This document shows positions 15,604-24,549 of a stretch of DNA of 24,549 bases, in pieces. Positions within the stretch are counted from its first letter, which is position 1; the number at the start of each line of letters is the position of its first letter. Source of the stretch: Ophiothrix spiculata (Eukaryota > Echinodermata > Ophiuroidea > Amphilepidida > Ophiotrichidae); assembly GCA_000969725.1 (NCBI GenBank), contig JXSR01S033374.1. One strand, 5' to 3'. The notes under the pieces were generated by a model. It was given only the letters and a program-made list of their open reading frames with translations. It was not told the origin of the DNA and ran no database searches. Made by a program: the position numbers and the translations under genes.

Positions 15604-18050
15604 ATGGACCAGGTGCCAGAAATCTGAAAAAAGCGGCCCCTGGACCTTAAAATTTACAGCATCTTTCTGGTTTTGGTTTAGAAATGAAAGAAGAACTTGC
15701 TTGGTTTCTTCTGACGAATATGTATTGTTTTCTAAAAGTGTCTATTTTTCCAATCATTTTCTTCTCAAATTTTGACTCGTACTAACAACAAATTAAATAT
15801 GGTAAGACCCAGACGCTAAATATCGTCGCCTGGGTCTCAATTTTTCTGTCCCACTAGGCGCAAAAGTTGGAACCATAGGGTAAAAATTGCCCGGCGCCCA
15901 GAAAAAGCTTGGTCATGGATCAAATTCATTGCGGAAGATTACTTGGAAGGTAAAAGCATACTGCCCACCTCACATCAAGGTGGTCTACTTTGCATTGTAT
16001 TCCCATGTTTTTCAGGAATCGTTTTATGTAGTTTCTTATCGAAAATTCCCTTTTTATTGGGTTGGGGTCTTTTGGATTTATACAGTATATTTGAGGTTTA
16101 CTAGCATTGCATGAAGATGAATATGCAGTCTGTTTTGAACATTGAGTTACCACCTTAGACTGCCAGTTTAGTTATATCATAAACACACAAGATATTATAT
16201 ATAAATGTCATAATCATCTATTACACTCATCATGTACAAATAGTGTAAGTATTGGAAACTGTTAATAATTTCAAACCTTTCTTTTCTTTGTAATTTTTAT
16301 GAAAATAAATGTTAAAGAAGTGAAATCTTAATGTGTTGAAGTTGTCAATTTCATGGGGTTTGCACACAAACTACCATCACAAGCTGAAATGTCTGCCAAA
16401 GGCAGCTGAAGTCAATTCTACCTTTTCTGTATCCTCAAAATCTGAGTCCAAGATGGAATCTTAGAATCTGAGTCAGCAGCTTAGCTAGTGGATGTGTCGA
16501 CCGGGGCAAGAAACTAAAATATCCCTCCACCCCACCCCGAGAGTGTAAGCACAAGCATTAACGGTCGGGGTCCAGGGGCCTGCTTTAGGGCCCCTGGTGG
16601 ATTCCACTGGCAAAGTTCCGGTGGGGGTCGAGGGGGTGAAGCCCTCCGAAGCTATAGGGTTTTACTGCATTTTATGTTTTTTGTGGGGTTATAAGGTTTT
16701 ATGTATTTGTGACCCGTCATATCGAAAGGTACTTTAAGGGTCCAAAATGAAAATTGATTTTTGGTCTGGCATAAAAGAATATAATTTAAGCTTTAAAATG
16801 ACACCTTACTTTTGGTTATTGGATGTTCGATTGCAAAGTTACATCCAAATTGGTAAAAAGCACCGGGCTGATTTAGAAAACTATCGTTCTGAGAAAATCT
16901 AGTTTAAAATTTATGCACTTAACTACGTGAATAGAGAAAAGATTTTTATCTCGGTTCTTAAAACATTTGTCTTGTGTTATGGATATTGCAACCTAATTAA
17001 TATGATAGAATACACTTCAAATGTAACGTTTCTGATGAAATTAGAAATTCGACCTTGGACGTGATTTTTGACTATGCTCAGCTTCAATGTCCCGTATCTC
17101 ATAATTTACTATGGAGCCATCTACGCATCCGGGTTATTTATCTCTTACTCTGACTCAACTTCCCCGATGTAGAATACATCAGCAGCGGTCATTGTTCGTA
17201 GCGGTAATAATCGGAGTATTGTACTACAGCCGTGACGAACGTCAACAATTCATACTTTCCCCATTCCATGTGTTACGTTCGATCAGATAAATTGTGATTT
17301 TTTTGGGGTGAATACTTAACTTAATGTTCTTAACCTGTTTCCTCGTAAATATGTGTCAAAAATTAGTGGTTTCCATCAGGCAGACCTCTCGCATTCCAAT
17401 TATACTTCAACCTATACCAAGCTATATCTAAAGTTGGGAGATAGACAAACTGAACATGGGTACAAGGATATAAAGCTATAACAAATTATACACACTAGCA
17501 TACGAGACCAGAACTGATGCTACCATATTTCTAATACATATCAAGTAAGGGAAAGGAGAAATACGCATCGTACGCTAGAACATTAATAACAATCAGACAA
17601 ATTGTATACCAAGCTACTCGATGGTAGCAGTGATTTAGGCACACAGGCTTATATGAGGCCCATGTATGATGAATTTGGACTTCCGCTAATTTTCTGGTTT
17701 TCTCTTGTAACCTGTTGGAGCTTAAGGGTTAGGTTTAAGTCCTAAATACAAATTTGGCAAATGACAACAAGAAAAATGCAATACATGGCATTGATCTTCC
17801 TTGAAATTTTACCTCACTTTTTGCTGTGATTAGAAGTACCAAGCACAGTTTTGTCAGCTTGTTTAAACTACCTTGTGCACCAATACTTTCTATTTCAGAG
17901 CACTGCTATATGCAAACCTGAAACTTTTCAGCTGATTTCAACTCTTTTTATTACACTTTTCAGCTCCTTTTCTTGATAAATCAGCTAAATTTAAGCTCTT
18001 TGGTGCAGAATTTGACAGGTTTCAGTTTCATGTCTGTATATGAATGATAA
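15604..18050. other. Intergenic, no gene recognised; some GC-rich repeat-like DNA
   Basis: Contains a short hairpin at 15807-15837 (GACCCAGACG / CGCCTGGGTC) and a GC-rich hairpin-forming stretch at 16565-16650 (AGGGGCC/GGCCCCT, then GGTGGGGGTCGAGGGGGTGAA) that looks like a fragment of a dispersed repeat. From about 16711 comes a stretch beginning GACCCGTCATATCGAAAGG that may also be repetitive. Weak inverted pairs occur around 17907-18042 (AAACCTGAAAC / GGTTTCAGTTT). No long open frames. Confidence 0.4.
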
Positions 18051-18076
18051 ATGATATGTGATGTATACAGAATTTA

Positions 18077-18205
18077 GAGTGACAAATCCAGAAAGTTACT
18101 CACTTCTTCAGCTTTCGCCATCTTGGCTGATGGCTTGATCACAAGTGCCTTGATGCCAAGATGGCCAAAGCTAAAGAAGTGAGTAACTTTCTGGATTTGT
18201 CACTC
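18077..18205. mobile_element. Near-perfect foldback MITE with 50-bp arms
   Basis: Arms 18077-18126 and 18156-18205 match as inverted copies with two mismatches in 50, around a 29-bp loop. Ends start GAGTGACAAATCC. TGATATGTGATGT occurs on both sides at a distance (about 18052 and 18255). High arm identity suggests a recent insertion. Confidence 0.8.
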
Positions 18206-18711
18206 AAAATCTTGTATATTTATTCACAATCCTACGAAATATGAACTTATTTACTGATATGTGATGTGTTTTTAAGGCAATATACATCTTTTGGTCATGG
18301 TAAGGGAGCATGAGGGGTGGAGCTTTTTGTTTCGTTCAGAAATCACATTTTTTGAAAAGGATTACAGAATTTATGAGAACATTACTTAAAACACTACATC
18401 TGTGTTCCTAAACAAATTATATTTCAGTTTCTTTACATTTGAACATCATGTGTGAACTATATACAAACTGTTATGTTTTCATACATTTTACATTTACCAG
18501 GTGTTCCAAAGAATGGCTGCATGAAGAAAAATTATTATTTGCAAAAACTATAGCAGTTTGAGCAATCAAATTTTGCAACAATTATAGCACATCCCTCTTA
18601 TAGAATGCTTGTAAAATTTAAAAAAACACTGCAATATTATTATTTTTTAAAACAATTATGTCAGAAATGCATTTTTTTTCAAATTGAACAAAATAATAAA
18701 CTTAACTCATT

Positions 18712-18955
18712 TGTGATGACTCACCCCAAAAGGGGGGACTTTGCAGATGGTATCAATTTTGAGTTTATCACTGCATCTGTTACAGCATTTTCTAAGCTTT
18801 AAAATGACACCTTATTTGTCAAAATTGATCAAATTTTACAACAGAAAATTTGCTGGAAATTCTTATTATTTTCTTTATTTTTTGCTACCTATTTTCACCA
18901 GTATCTTGAAAAGTGTTCTGTCGCAAAGTCCACCTTCTCGGGGTGAGTCATCACA
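18712..18955. mobile_element. MITE family B, copy 2 (opposite orientation)
   Basis: Ends TGTGATGACTCACCCC and inverted copy. The interior matches the reverse complement of the element at 5939-6191 in several blocks (for example TTGATCAA, TTTTACAACAGAAAATTTGC and AAGCTTTAAAATGACACC). Two copies 13 kb apart in one window indicate an abundant family. Confidence 0.8.
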
Positions 18956-19077
18956 TTTTAGTGTAATTTCAATGCTCAACCTTTTCCCATTTTCCATGTT
19001 TTGTACAAAAGTGTTAATTATACCTTTTATAAACAGAAGCAATCTATCATTTTTTTATTCAAATTTAAAAACATTTG

Positions 19078-19494
19078 GGTCCGTATGCACAAAACTGGAC
19101 TAAAGTTAGTCACGGACTAAGAGAAATTGATTTCCTGAAAAGTAACATATTGTTGATAATTAATGTTTTCGTTTGAAGATCTATGGTGAATTTTCTATAA
19201 TTTAACCATTTTGTCTGTTTTGGAACATTTGTATGTTTTCAAAAAGAACCAAAATTGGTTTAGTCCTATACTAACTGAGTTAGTATTGGTACTGGACTAA
19301 ACCATTTTCTTGTTCTGAAAATAATTATAAAGTTCTGAAACAGACAAAGGAATCAAATAATGAAAATTTTAGTTGAAATCTTTAAACTGGAACATAAATC
19401 ATTGCTAGTCTTCTCTAAAACTGTGTTATTTTTCAACATTTTAAATTTCACTTAGTCTGGGGACTAACTTAGTCCTGTTTTGTGCATACAGACC
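19078..19494. mobile_element. 417-bp full-length palindromic MITE with TTG flanks
   Basis: Ends GGTCCGTATGCACAAAAC and inverted copy GTTTTGTGCATACAGACC. Similarity between the two halves continues inward to a centre near 19280, where TGGTTTAGTCC and GGACTAAACCA form a second strong pair. TTG flanks both sides (19075-19077, 19495-19497), a possible 3-bp target duplication. Confidence 0.75.
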
Positions 19495-19776
19495 TTGAAG
19501 TTTAAATTTAAACTGTTAAGGAATTAATGTTACCCTGTTAAGTTGAATATCCTTATTCCAGTCTTCTTTAACTTCGCGCCAGTTTTATTGACAGGTTCAA
19601 TTTAAACAGCTCATACTGGAATGCGTGGAATGTAGGTATTCCAAATTTGCATAATGACTACTAGAAGAGGATTCAATTATTATTTCTAAAAAAATGTACC
19701 ACATTTTGTAAACTGATTCTCCACGATAAGTAGAAAAAATGGGAAACAGTTTCACATTCAAGTTACACTAAACAAA

Positions 19777-19990
19777 AGAAGACATCAGGACCTTCCCATC
19801 ATGCCTCACTTCCAATGTGATTGTTTGTATGGGTTGTGATTAGAGGGTTTAGGGATGAAACATATTTGAAATTCACAATTGGGATGATGTCTGATGATTG
19901 CGATATGTTTCATTCCTAAACTCTCTCACTAAAACATGTACAAAAATCCCATTGGAAGCAAGGCATGATGGGAAGGTCTTGATGTCTTCT
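19777..19990. mobile_element. 214-bp foldback flanked by an 11-bp direct repeat
   Basis: Arms start AGAAGACATC, then ACCTTCCCATCATGCC; inverted copy at the right with few mismatches, and both halves share GAAACATAT near the centre. TTACACTAAAC occurs just outside both ends (19763-19773, 19992-20002). A 9-11 bp target duplication fits MULE/foldback-type elements. Confidence 0.75.
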
Positions 19991-20321
19991 ATTACACTAA
20001 ACGAGCACTGTTTTGTTGAATTTTGAATAAATGTGTTTCTGACATACGTTGTGCCTTTGTTGATAACTCAAAAAAATAATGCTATTGCTCAAACTGATAT
20101 ATTTTTTGCAAACGATTATCTTTTTACATGTAACCATTTTAGGGGACACCTGGTTCCTGGTTGAAGACAAAATTAGATATATACAAATACTGTTTGGTTA
20201 TATACTTTTACCATTACTAAATAGATATCCAATAAATAAATTTCAGTTCAGAATTGATTTCCATATCCTCTTACTAAGCTTCTTGAATGATAGGATATAA
20301 CAGGAATGGGGTTAGAACTGA

Positions 20322-20450
20322 AGGCCTACTCAGTTGGATGAGCGTGGCGCTAGTAATGCTGAGATCCCAGCTTCAAATCCTGGATGGTCAGTGATTTTTT
20401 CGCTCACTGTCATTTATGTTGTGTGGTTGTCCAGTTTAAAATTTGTATCA
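20322..20450 (+). mobile_element. Degenerate tRNA-derived SINE
   Basis: The head resembles a tRNA: TACTCAGTTGGATGAGCG (box A region) and GCTTCAAATCCTGG (box B region), correctly spaced. The body shares the words TGTGGTTGTCCA with the SINE at 3656 (TTTGGTTGTCCA). Stem pairing is imperfect, so this is not a functional tRNA gene. Confidence 0.6.
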
Positions 20451-20628
20451 AAACGTTTAAAAAAGCTTAGTGTAGTTCTTGTCATTATAAAATGTCTTCC
20501 AAATGTACATGAAATTCATAGACTTATAACTGTTGGATACTAATTTGACAATTTTTTTGTTATGTTTCATCTGCATCACATTTATATAAATACATACTGG
20601 CTGTGTGAAGTTTTTGTCACATTTCTTA

Positions 20629-21089
20629 GGCCACACTAATTTGATTATTTGTCTCAAAGCTGCCGCGCGCATTAGTTTAAACATGCGCATTAACATCGCC
20701 AAATTGTCGAAATTTGAATTTTTCTTCTATTTTCAATTTCGTCAAATAAAACCTCATCGAAGATCACAAATCGTGTCCTGTGGATCGCAAAATGGCAGAA
20801 TAACAAACATACTGTTTTATATACAAGTAAATATCAATGGATGGAAAATGAATGGCGATAATGGCAAGTGTAATGCGCGAAGCACGCTGCCTGGGCGAGA
20901 GGTAATCAACTGTGGATAGAGGCTGTTGGACAGGTGGTGTTGGACAAGGCACTGAAATCAGGGCAAGTGTAATGCTTGGTATAGTTAGAAAAATTTTACT
21001 TAAAAAAAAAAGATAAAAAGAAACACATTCCGCATTGGGTTTTCAAATTTAGGTGAGCTTTTGAGACAAACAATTAAATTAGTGTGACC
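20629..21089. mobile_element. PIF/Harbinger-like MITE with TTA target duplication
   Basis: Inverted ends of about 30 bp: GGCCACACTAATTTGATT, then TTTGTCTCAAA at left, complement at right with a few mismatches. Exact TTA on both sides (20626-20628, 21090-21092). 461 bp, no transposase frame. Confidence 0.8.
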
Positions 21090-21092
21090 TTA

Positions 21093-22305
21093 TATTAGTC
21101 CAATAATGTTGATAATGATCACACTATGAGCCTTAACTCACCGATCTTGTACGTTTGATACTTTCATGTTAAATTATCTCTTTGAAAGCCATTTGTTCTG
21201 TCATATCAGTGTGGCCATCTAATATTTATCATATCATCTTTTTAAGAATACATATGCACGTCTTGTGCACATTTAGTGCATGATGGATAGGACGATTTGT
21301 TGGTAAGCAAAATTTCGGATCATATCACGAGTCCGCTCTCTCCTATTCCTACACTAACCACAGTCATAACAAACATATTATAATATTTATTTTGTTACCG
21401 AGTAACAAAGCACAAGGCTATTTTGTTTAGATTCTCCAATGCCTTGATATATATGCAATGATCAAATAATGAGCTTATTTTGAGCTTATTTATGTAAAAT
21501 GTCTTGCTCAGTTCAGGATACTTTATTTTCATTCATTTTTGTACAATCCGGTCATCCTTTCTTGACCTTAGTCTTAAAACACAGTATATATAAATATCAA
21601 TCATTATTACATGTATATTCCGCTCAGCAGAAACATCCCTTCTCTCTGGTAACAATCCATTATAGCTCCATTTTCTCAATTTCCTTTTACACATAAAACA
21701 TTGTGTACCAGTCGTGTACCAGTCATATGAAGTTCTCCATATCAATACAATTAAATCTGACATCTTGTGTTCTCAGGTCACAGTTTTCATCTTCAAAAAG
21801 TGACTATCAGACTCCACTACACTCAAGTGCAACAATTCTGTGAACACAGTAAACACAAACCCAGAGTGCCATACTGAGTTGCATATACTTGTAAATGCAA
21901 CCATGCATTTTTGTTTGTACTGTCAGAAGAGTTATGACATAGTCTTTAATGTAATAATTCTGTGGCTGGTAAGGGTTGCCAGTTCTCCTTCATAGATTCA
22001 CTACATAATGATAATATTGATGCATCGTAGCTATGAAGGGTTTAGTTTGTAGCTAAATTGGATTTCAGAAGTCATAGGTATTTGACACAATTAAAATTCA
22101 AATCATTTGTAACTTTACGAAAGATCAAGGGGTTATTGCAAGTTAATGATGGATCTGGTCTTACGGTGCATTAACGATGCATTTAAATGTTGATGAAATT
22201 GACCCCAGATCTAAAATCTTCCCAGTATTGAAGTATGATGATACAAATTTAGCATGATACCTGGTTTGAGAGAAGCTTCAGCACTTGAGCTACACTTGAT
22301 CACAT
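21093..22305. other. Probable 3' UTR of the minus-strand gene and intergenic spacer
   Basis: No coding frame recognised. Short direct repeats only (GAGCTTATTT twice near 21472-21490, GTGTACCAGTC twice near 21704-21724). On the minus strand an ATTAAA lies at about 21943-21948, roughly 360 bases after the stop codon, as one possible poly(A) signal. Confidence 0.4.
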
Positions 22306-23402
22306 TCATATAAATCGTTCTGTGCCACCCATCTGCAGTTCTCCCATATCAAGTGGGTCCATCTGATAATGATCAAACGTGGTTTCATCTTCTCTCGTTG
22401 TATCTTGTTCATCCTCACTAGACGCATCATGTGTACTGCCATCCTCCAATGTCAATGCATTGTTGATGTAATATGGAGGCGGTGTTTCAGTATCTACAGG
22501 CTTCCTGTCCATATTTCTAACATTATTTTGAATAGTATCATTATGATCATCATTTTTAGGTTTGACAATTTCTTGTTCTTTCCAATATCCTGTATATTTT
22601 TGATTTTGCCCCCTATTTACGTATTCCATGATAAATTCTTGATCAATATAATCCAAGTTGTATGTTTTATGTTTCCGTTTGTAGCACATAATGTATAAAA
22701 CTATAATAACGCAGGCAAAGAACAAAATCGATCCAATTGCGATACCTGCTTTTGCTCCAGGGGTCAACTGTGAGGGCGGTTTCTCAGTAGGGTATGTTCC
22801 CGTCCTTAGAACTGTTGTGCGTTCTGTGACAGGTTCTCTTGTGGTAGCTCTAGATCTGGTCGTGAGCTTCACTGTTGTTCTTGGTTCAGCAACTTTTGAT
22901 GTTGCCGGATGTGAAGTAGGAGTCTCTGATACAGTCGTTAACTCTGACATTGTTGGTATTGTCGTTCCTAATTCAGTTGTTAGAGGTGTAATCTCAATTG
23001 TTACAAGCTCAGTCTGTTCAAGAGTTGTGTCTGAAGTTATAGTGGTCTGATCAAATACAGTGCCTGTTGCAGTAGCTTCATTTGTTGTCATGAGATCTGT
23101 GGTAGTCACTTCCACAGTAGTAGGTGCACTAGTAGTTGTACTTGGAGTGGTTATGGGTTCTGTGTAAGAGGTAGTTTCAGACCATGTAGTTAGTACATTT
23201 GTGGTGGTTGCAATTGGTTCTGTGTATGAGGTTGTCTCAAACCATGTTGTACCAGTGTCGTTTGTCACCAGCGTTGTCATCATTTCTGTGTCTGCCATTT
23301 CTGTATAATTAGTTGCCATTGGTTCTGTTGTTGTAAGATTTGATTCATCTTGAATAGCCTCAGTGTTTGCAATCGTGTGGACACTTGTACTTGTCAAACG
23401 AG
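22306..23402 (-). CDS. Mucin-like single-pass membrane protein, last exon
   Basis: 365 whole codons and a TGA stop on the minus strand. The acceptor is TTTCTTTTTCAG ending at 23403, so the exon begins CT, completing a codon split after its first base. The first 230 or so residues are extremely rich in Thr/Ser/Pro with several N-glycosylation sequons (NLT, NYT, NDT) and a short internal repeat (TTWxETTSYTEPI twice), as in a mucin-type stalk. A helix AGIAIGSILFFACVIIVLYI, then CYKRKHK, crosses the membrane (22690-22745), leaving an acidic cytoplasmic tail with YVNR (possible Grb2-type SH2 site) and PPPYY (PPxY, WW-domain ligand). Upstream exons on this strand probably include EGF-like domains. 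No named orthologue recognised. An unspliced reading would extend to an ATG at 23508 with a hydrophobic leader (CDS 22306-23508), but the strong acceptor favours splicing. Confidence 0.75.
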
Positions 23403-23624
23403 CTGAAAAAGAAAGACAAAAAAGAAAGACAAGTAAGAAATATGTAACTAAAACGGCAATTAGGTTAATGTAGGCTATCATTGAGAAACATAAGATATAT
23501 AGAAACATTGGGAAACAATCTTCTAGGGAAAAAACCCCATATTTTACAACATTAGAGATAAAGTGAGAATCGTTTCATTTTGGAAACCATTAACAGAGGG
23601 GATACAGGTCATTTTTAAATTCAT

Positions 23625-23905
23625 ACTGGCAAGCTTTTTTATAAATTCTGACTATCAAGCTATTTTTGAAATTCAAACTAATGAGCTGTTTTTATAATTT
23701 GGAAAACCAGCCTTTTGTAAGTTTTGGACTGGCAAGCCTGTTTTAATGTTCAGACTAGTGAGCTTTAGGAATAGCAAGCTTTTGTTTCAGAATAATGAGC
23801 TTTTTAAGACAGTATTTTCCCTTTTAAATAATGTGTTTCGACTAGCAAGCCTTCAGGCCAGCAAGCTGCTAGACTAGCAAGCCATTGGACTAGCAAGCAG
23901 ACCCT
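23625..23905. repeat. Degenerate minisatellite of CTAGCAAGC words
   Basis: About ten loosely spaced copies of ACTAGCAAGCT or close variants (ACTGGCAAGC, ACTATCAAGC, ACTAATGAGC), with spacing near 30 bp at first and about 14-16 bp near 23850-23900. AT-rich filler lies between. It sits in the inferred intron between the EGF array and the last exon of the minus-strand gene. Confidence 0.75.
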
Positions 23906-23912
23906 GTGATTA

Positions 23913-24549
23913 TTTTGGGTGGAATTTGACAGTGTGTTCCCCTGTATCCCCCGGTACACAGGCAGGTGTAATAGCCATCTCCATCAATACAGTTTCCTCC
24001 CCAGATGGGCCTTACCTGGTGATGTTTAGGGTGGAATTTGACAGCGTGTTCCCCTGTATCCCCCAGTACACAGACAGGTGTAATAGCCATCTCCATCAAT
24101 ACAGATTCCTCCCCAGTTGGGCCTTACCTGGTGATGTTTTGGGTGGAATTTGACAGCGTGTTCCCCTGTATCCCCCAGTACACAGACAGGTGTAATAGCC
24201 ATCTCCATCAATACAGATTCCTCCCAGTTGGGCCTTACCTGGTGATGTTTTGGGTGGAATTTGACAGCGTGTTCCCCTGTATCCCCCAGTACACAGACAG
24301 GAAATAGCCATCTCCATCAATACAGACTCCTCCCCAGTTGGGCCTTACCTGGTGATGTTTTGGGTGGAATTTGACAGCGTGTTCCCCTGTATCCCCCGGT
24401 ACACAGGCAATTGTAATAGCCATCTCCATCAATACAGATTCCTCCCCAGTTGGCCCTTACCTGGTGATGTTTTGGGTGGAATTTGACAGCGTGTTCCCCT
24501 GTATCCCCCGGTACACAGGCAGGTGTAATAGCCATCTCCATCAATACAG
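23913..24549 (-). repeat. Six-unit 112-bp array of half EGF-like domains with splice donors
   Basis: Units start (plus strand GGGTGGAATTTGACAG) at 23917, 24029, 24141, 24252, 24362 and 24474, so the period is 112 bp with two shorter steps (111 and 110); the array runs off the window. On the minus strand each unit encodes GG-x-CIDGDGYYTCLCTGGYRGT-x-C, the third to sixth cysteines of an EGF-like domain, then QIPPK. In five units this is followed by CCAG and a donor GTAAGG (plus-strand CCTTACCTGG). The donor interrupts a codon after its first base, matching the acceptor of exon 22306-23402. The first two EGF cysteines are absent from every unit, no acceptor is visible, and 112 is not a multiple of three, so the units are not a simple run of EGF domains or exons. 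The unit nearest the gene's 3' end (23917) has lost the donor. Confidence 0.85.

Noticed and set aside
18741-19103. 120-codon plus-strand open frame
   Set aside because: It runs from MITE family B into the next MITE, is T-rich and has no recognisable domain or splice context.
20322-20395. Functional tRNA gene
   Set aside because: Box A and box B words are present, but the acceptor and anticodon stems pair poorly and a SINE-like body follows.
22691-23050. 119-codon plus-strand open frame
   Set aside because: It lies entirely antisense to the Thr-rich mucin exon; its Val-rich composition is the complement of repeated Thr codons.
23403-23508. N-terminal hydrophobic leader of the 400-codon minus-strand frame as a signal peptide
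   Set aside because: The stretch is the translation of a T-rich polypyrimidine tract ending in CAG, a good splice acceptor, and its phase fits the EGF donors upstream. It lacks the basic residue near the start usual in signal peptides. Kept as an alternative only.
23926-24307. Open frames on the plus strand and out-of-phase minus frames across the EGF array
   Set aside because: They are produced by the 112-bp periodicity; only the minus frame with cysteine spacing typical of EGF makes sense.
23625-24549. CRISPR-like array
   Set aside because: The context is a eukaryotic gene; the 112-bp units are near-identical throughout with no unique spacers, and the shorter repeat is irregular in spacing.

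Overview
This is an intron-rich, AT-rich animal genomic window. It has GT-AG introns, tRNA-derived SINE relics and many short inverted-repeat DNA transposon relics. A marine invertebrate, possibly a deuterostome such as an echinoderm or hemichordate, fits the texture, but the phylum cannot be fixed from this sequence. There is no prokaryotic, CRISPR, rRNA or intact tRNA gene signal.

Left half, + strand (1-13304): the 3' two thirds of a YME1L-type i-AAA metalloprotease gene (mitochondrial inner membrane, FtsH/AAA family). Nine exons (861-940, 2621-2711, 3464-3616, 4846-5041, 6505-6662, 7378-7640, 9179-9379, 11320-11418, 13155-13304) join in one frame with matching phases. They encode 462 residues: the whole AAA ATPase module and the whole M41 zinc protease module, ending at a TAG stop. 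A tenth, more 5' exon probably ends at base 16 or 79 and carries the end of the membrane helix. The mitochondrial presequence lies before the window.

The striking feature of this gene is its introns. They contain tandem partial copies ('shadows') of neighbouring exons together with the adjacent splice site: exon ending 79 (63-bp tandem), exon 4846-5041 (two shadows), exon 9179-9379 (two shadows) and exon 11320-11418 (177-bp tandem unit). The shadows have been split or flanked by several different foldback/MITE elements.

Middle (13305-22305): 3' UTR and intergenic DNA, full of non-autonomous DNA transposons with visible terminal inverted repeats: PIF/Harbinger-like elements with 3-bp target duplications, a Tc1/mariner-like element with TA ends, and near-perfect foldbacks. 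A second copy of one intronic MITE family and a degenerate tRNA-derived SINE also lie here. No protein-coding gene was found.

Right end, - strand (22306-24549): the 3' end of a gene for a single-pass membrane protein. Its last exon encodes a Thr/Ser-rich mucin-like stalk, one transmembrane helix and an acidic cytoplasmic tail with a PPxY motif. Upstream on the same strand is an array of six 112-bp units. Each encodes the C-terminal half of an EGF-like domain, and five are followed by a splice donor whose phase matches the acceptor of the last exon. This repeats the theme of the left half: a piece of an exon multiplied together with its splice donor.

The two genes are convergent and functionally unrelated as far as can be seen.
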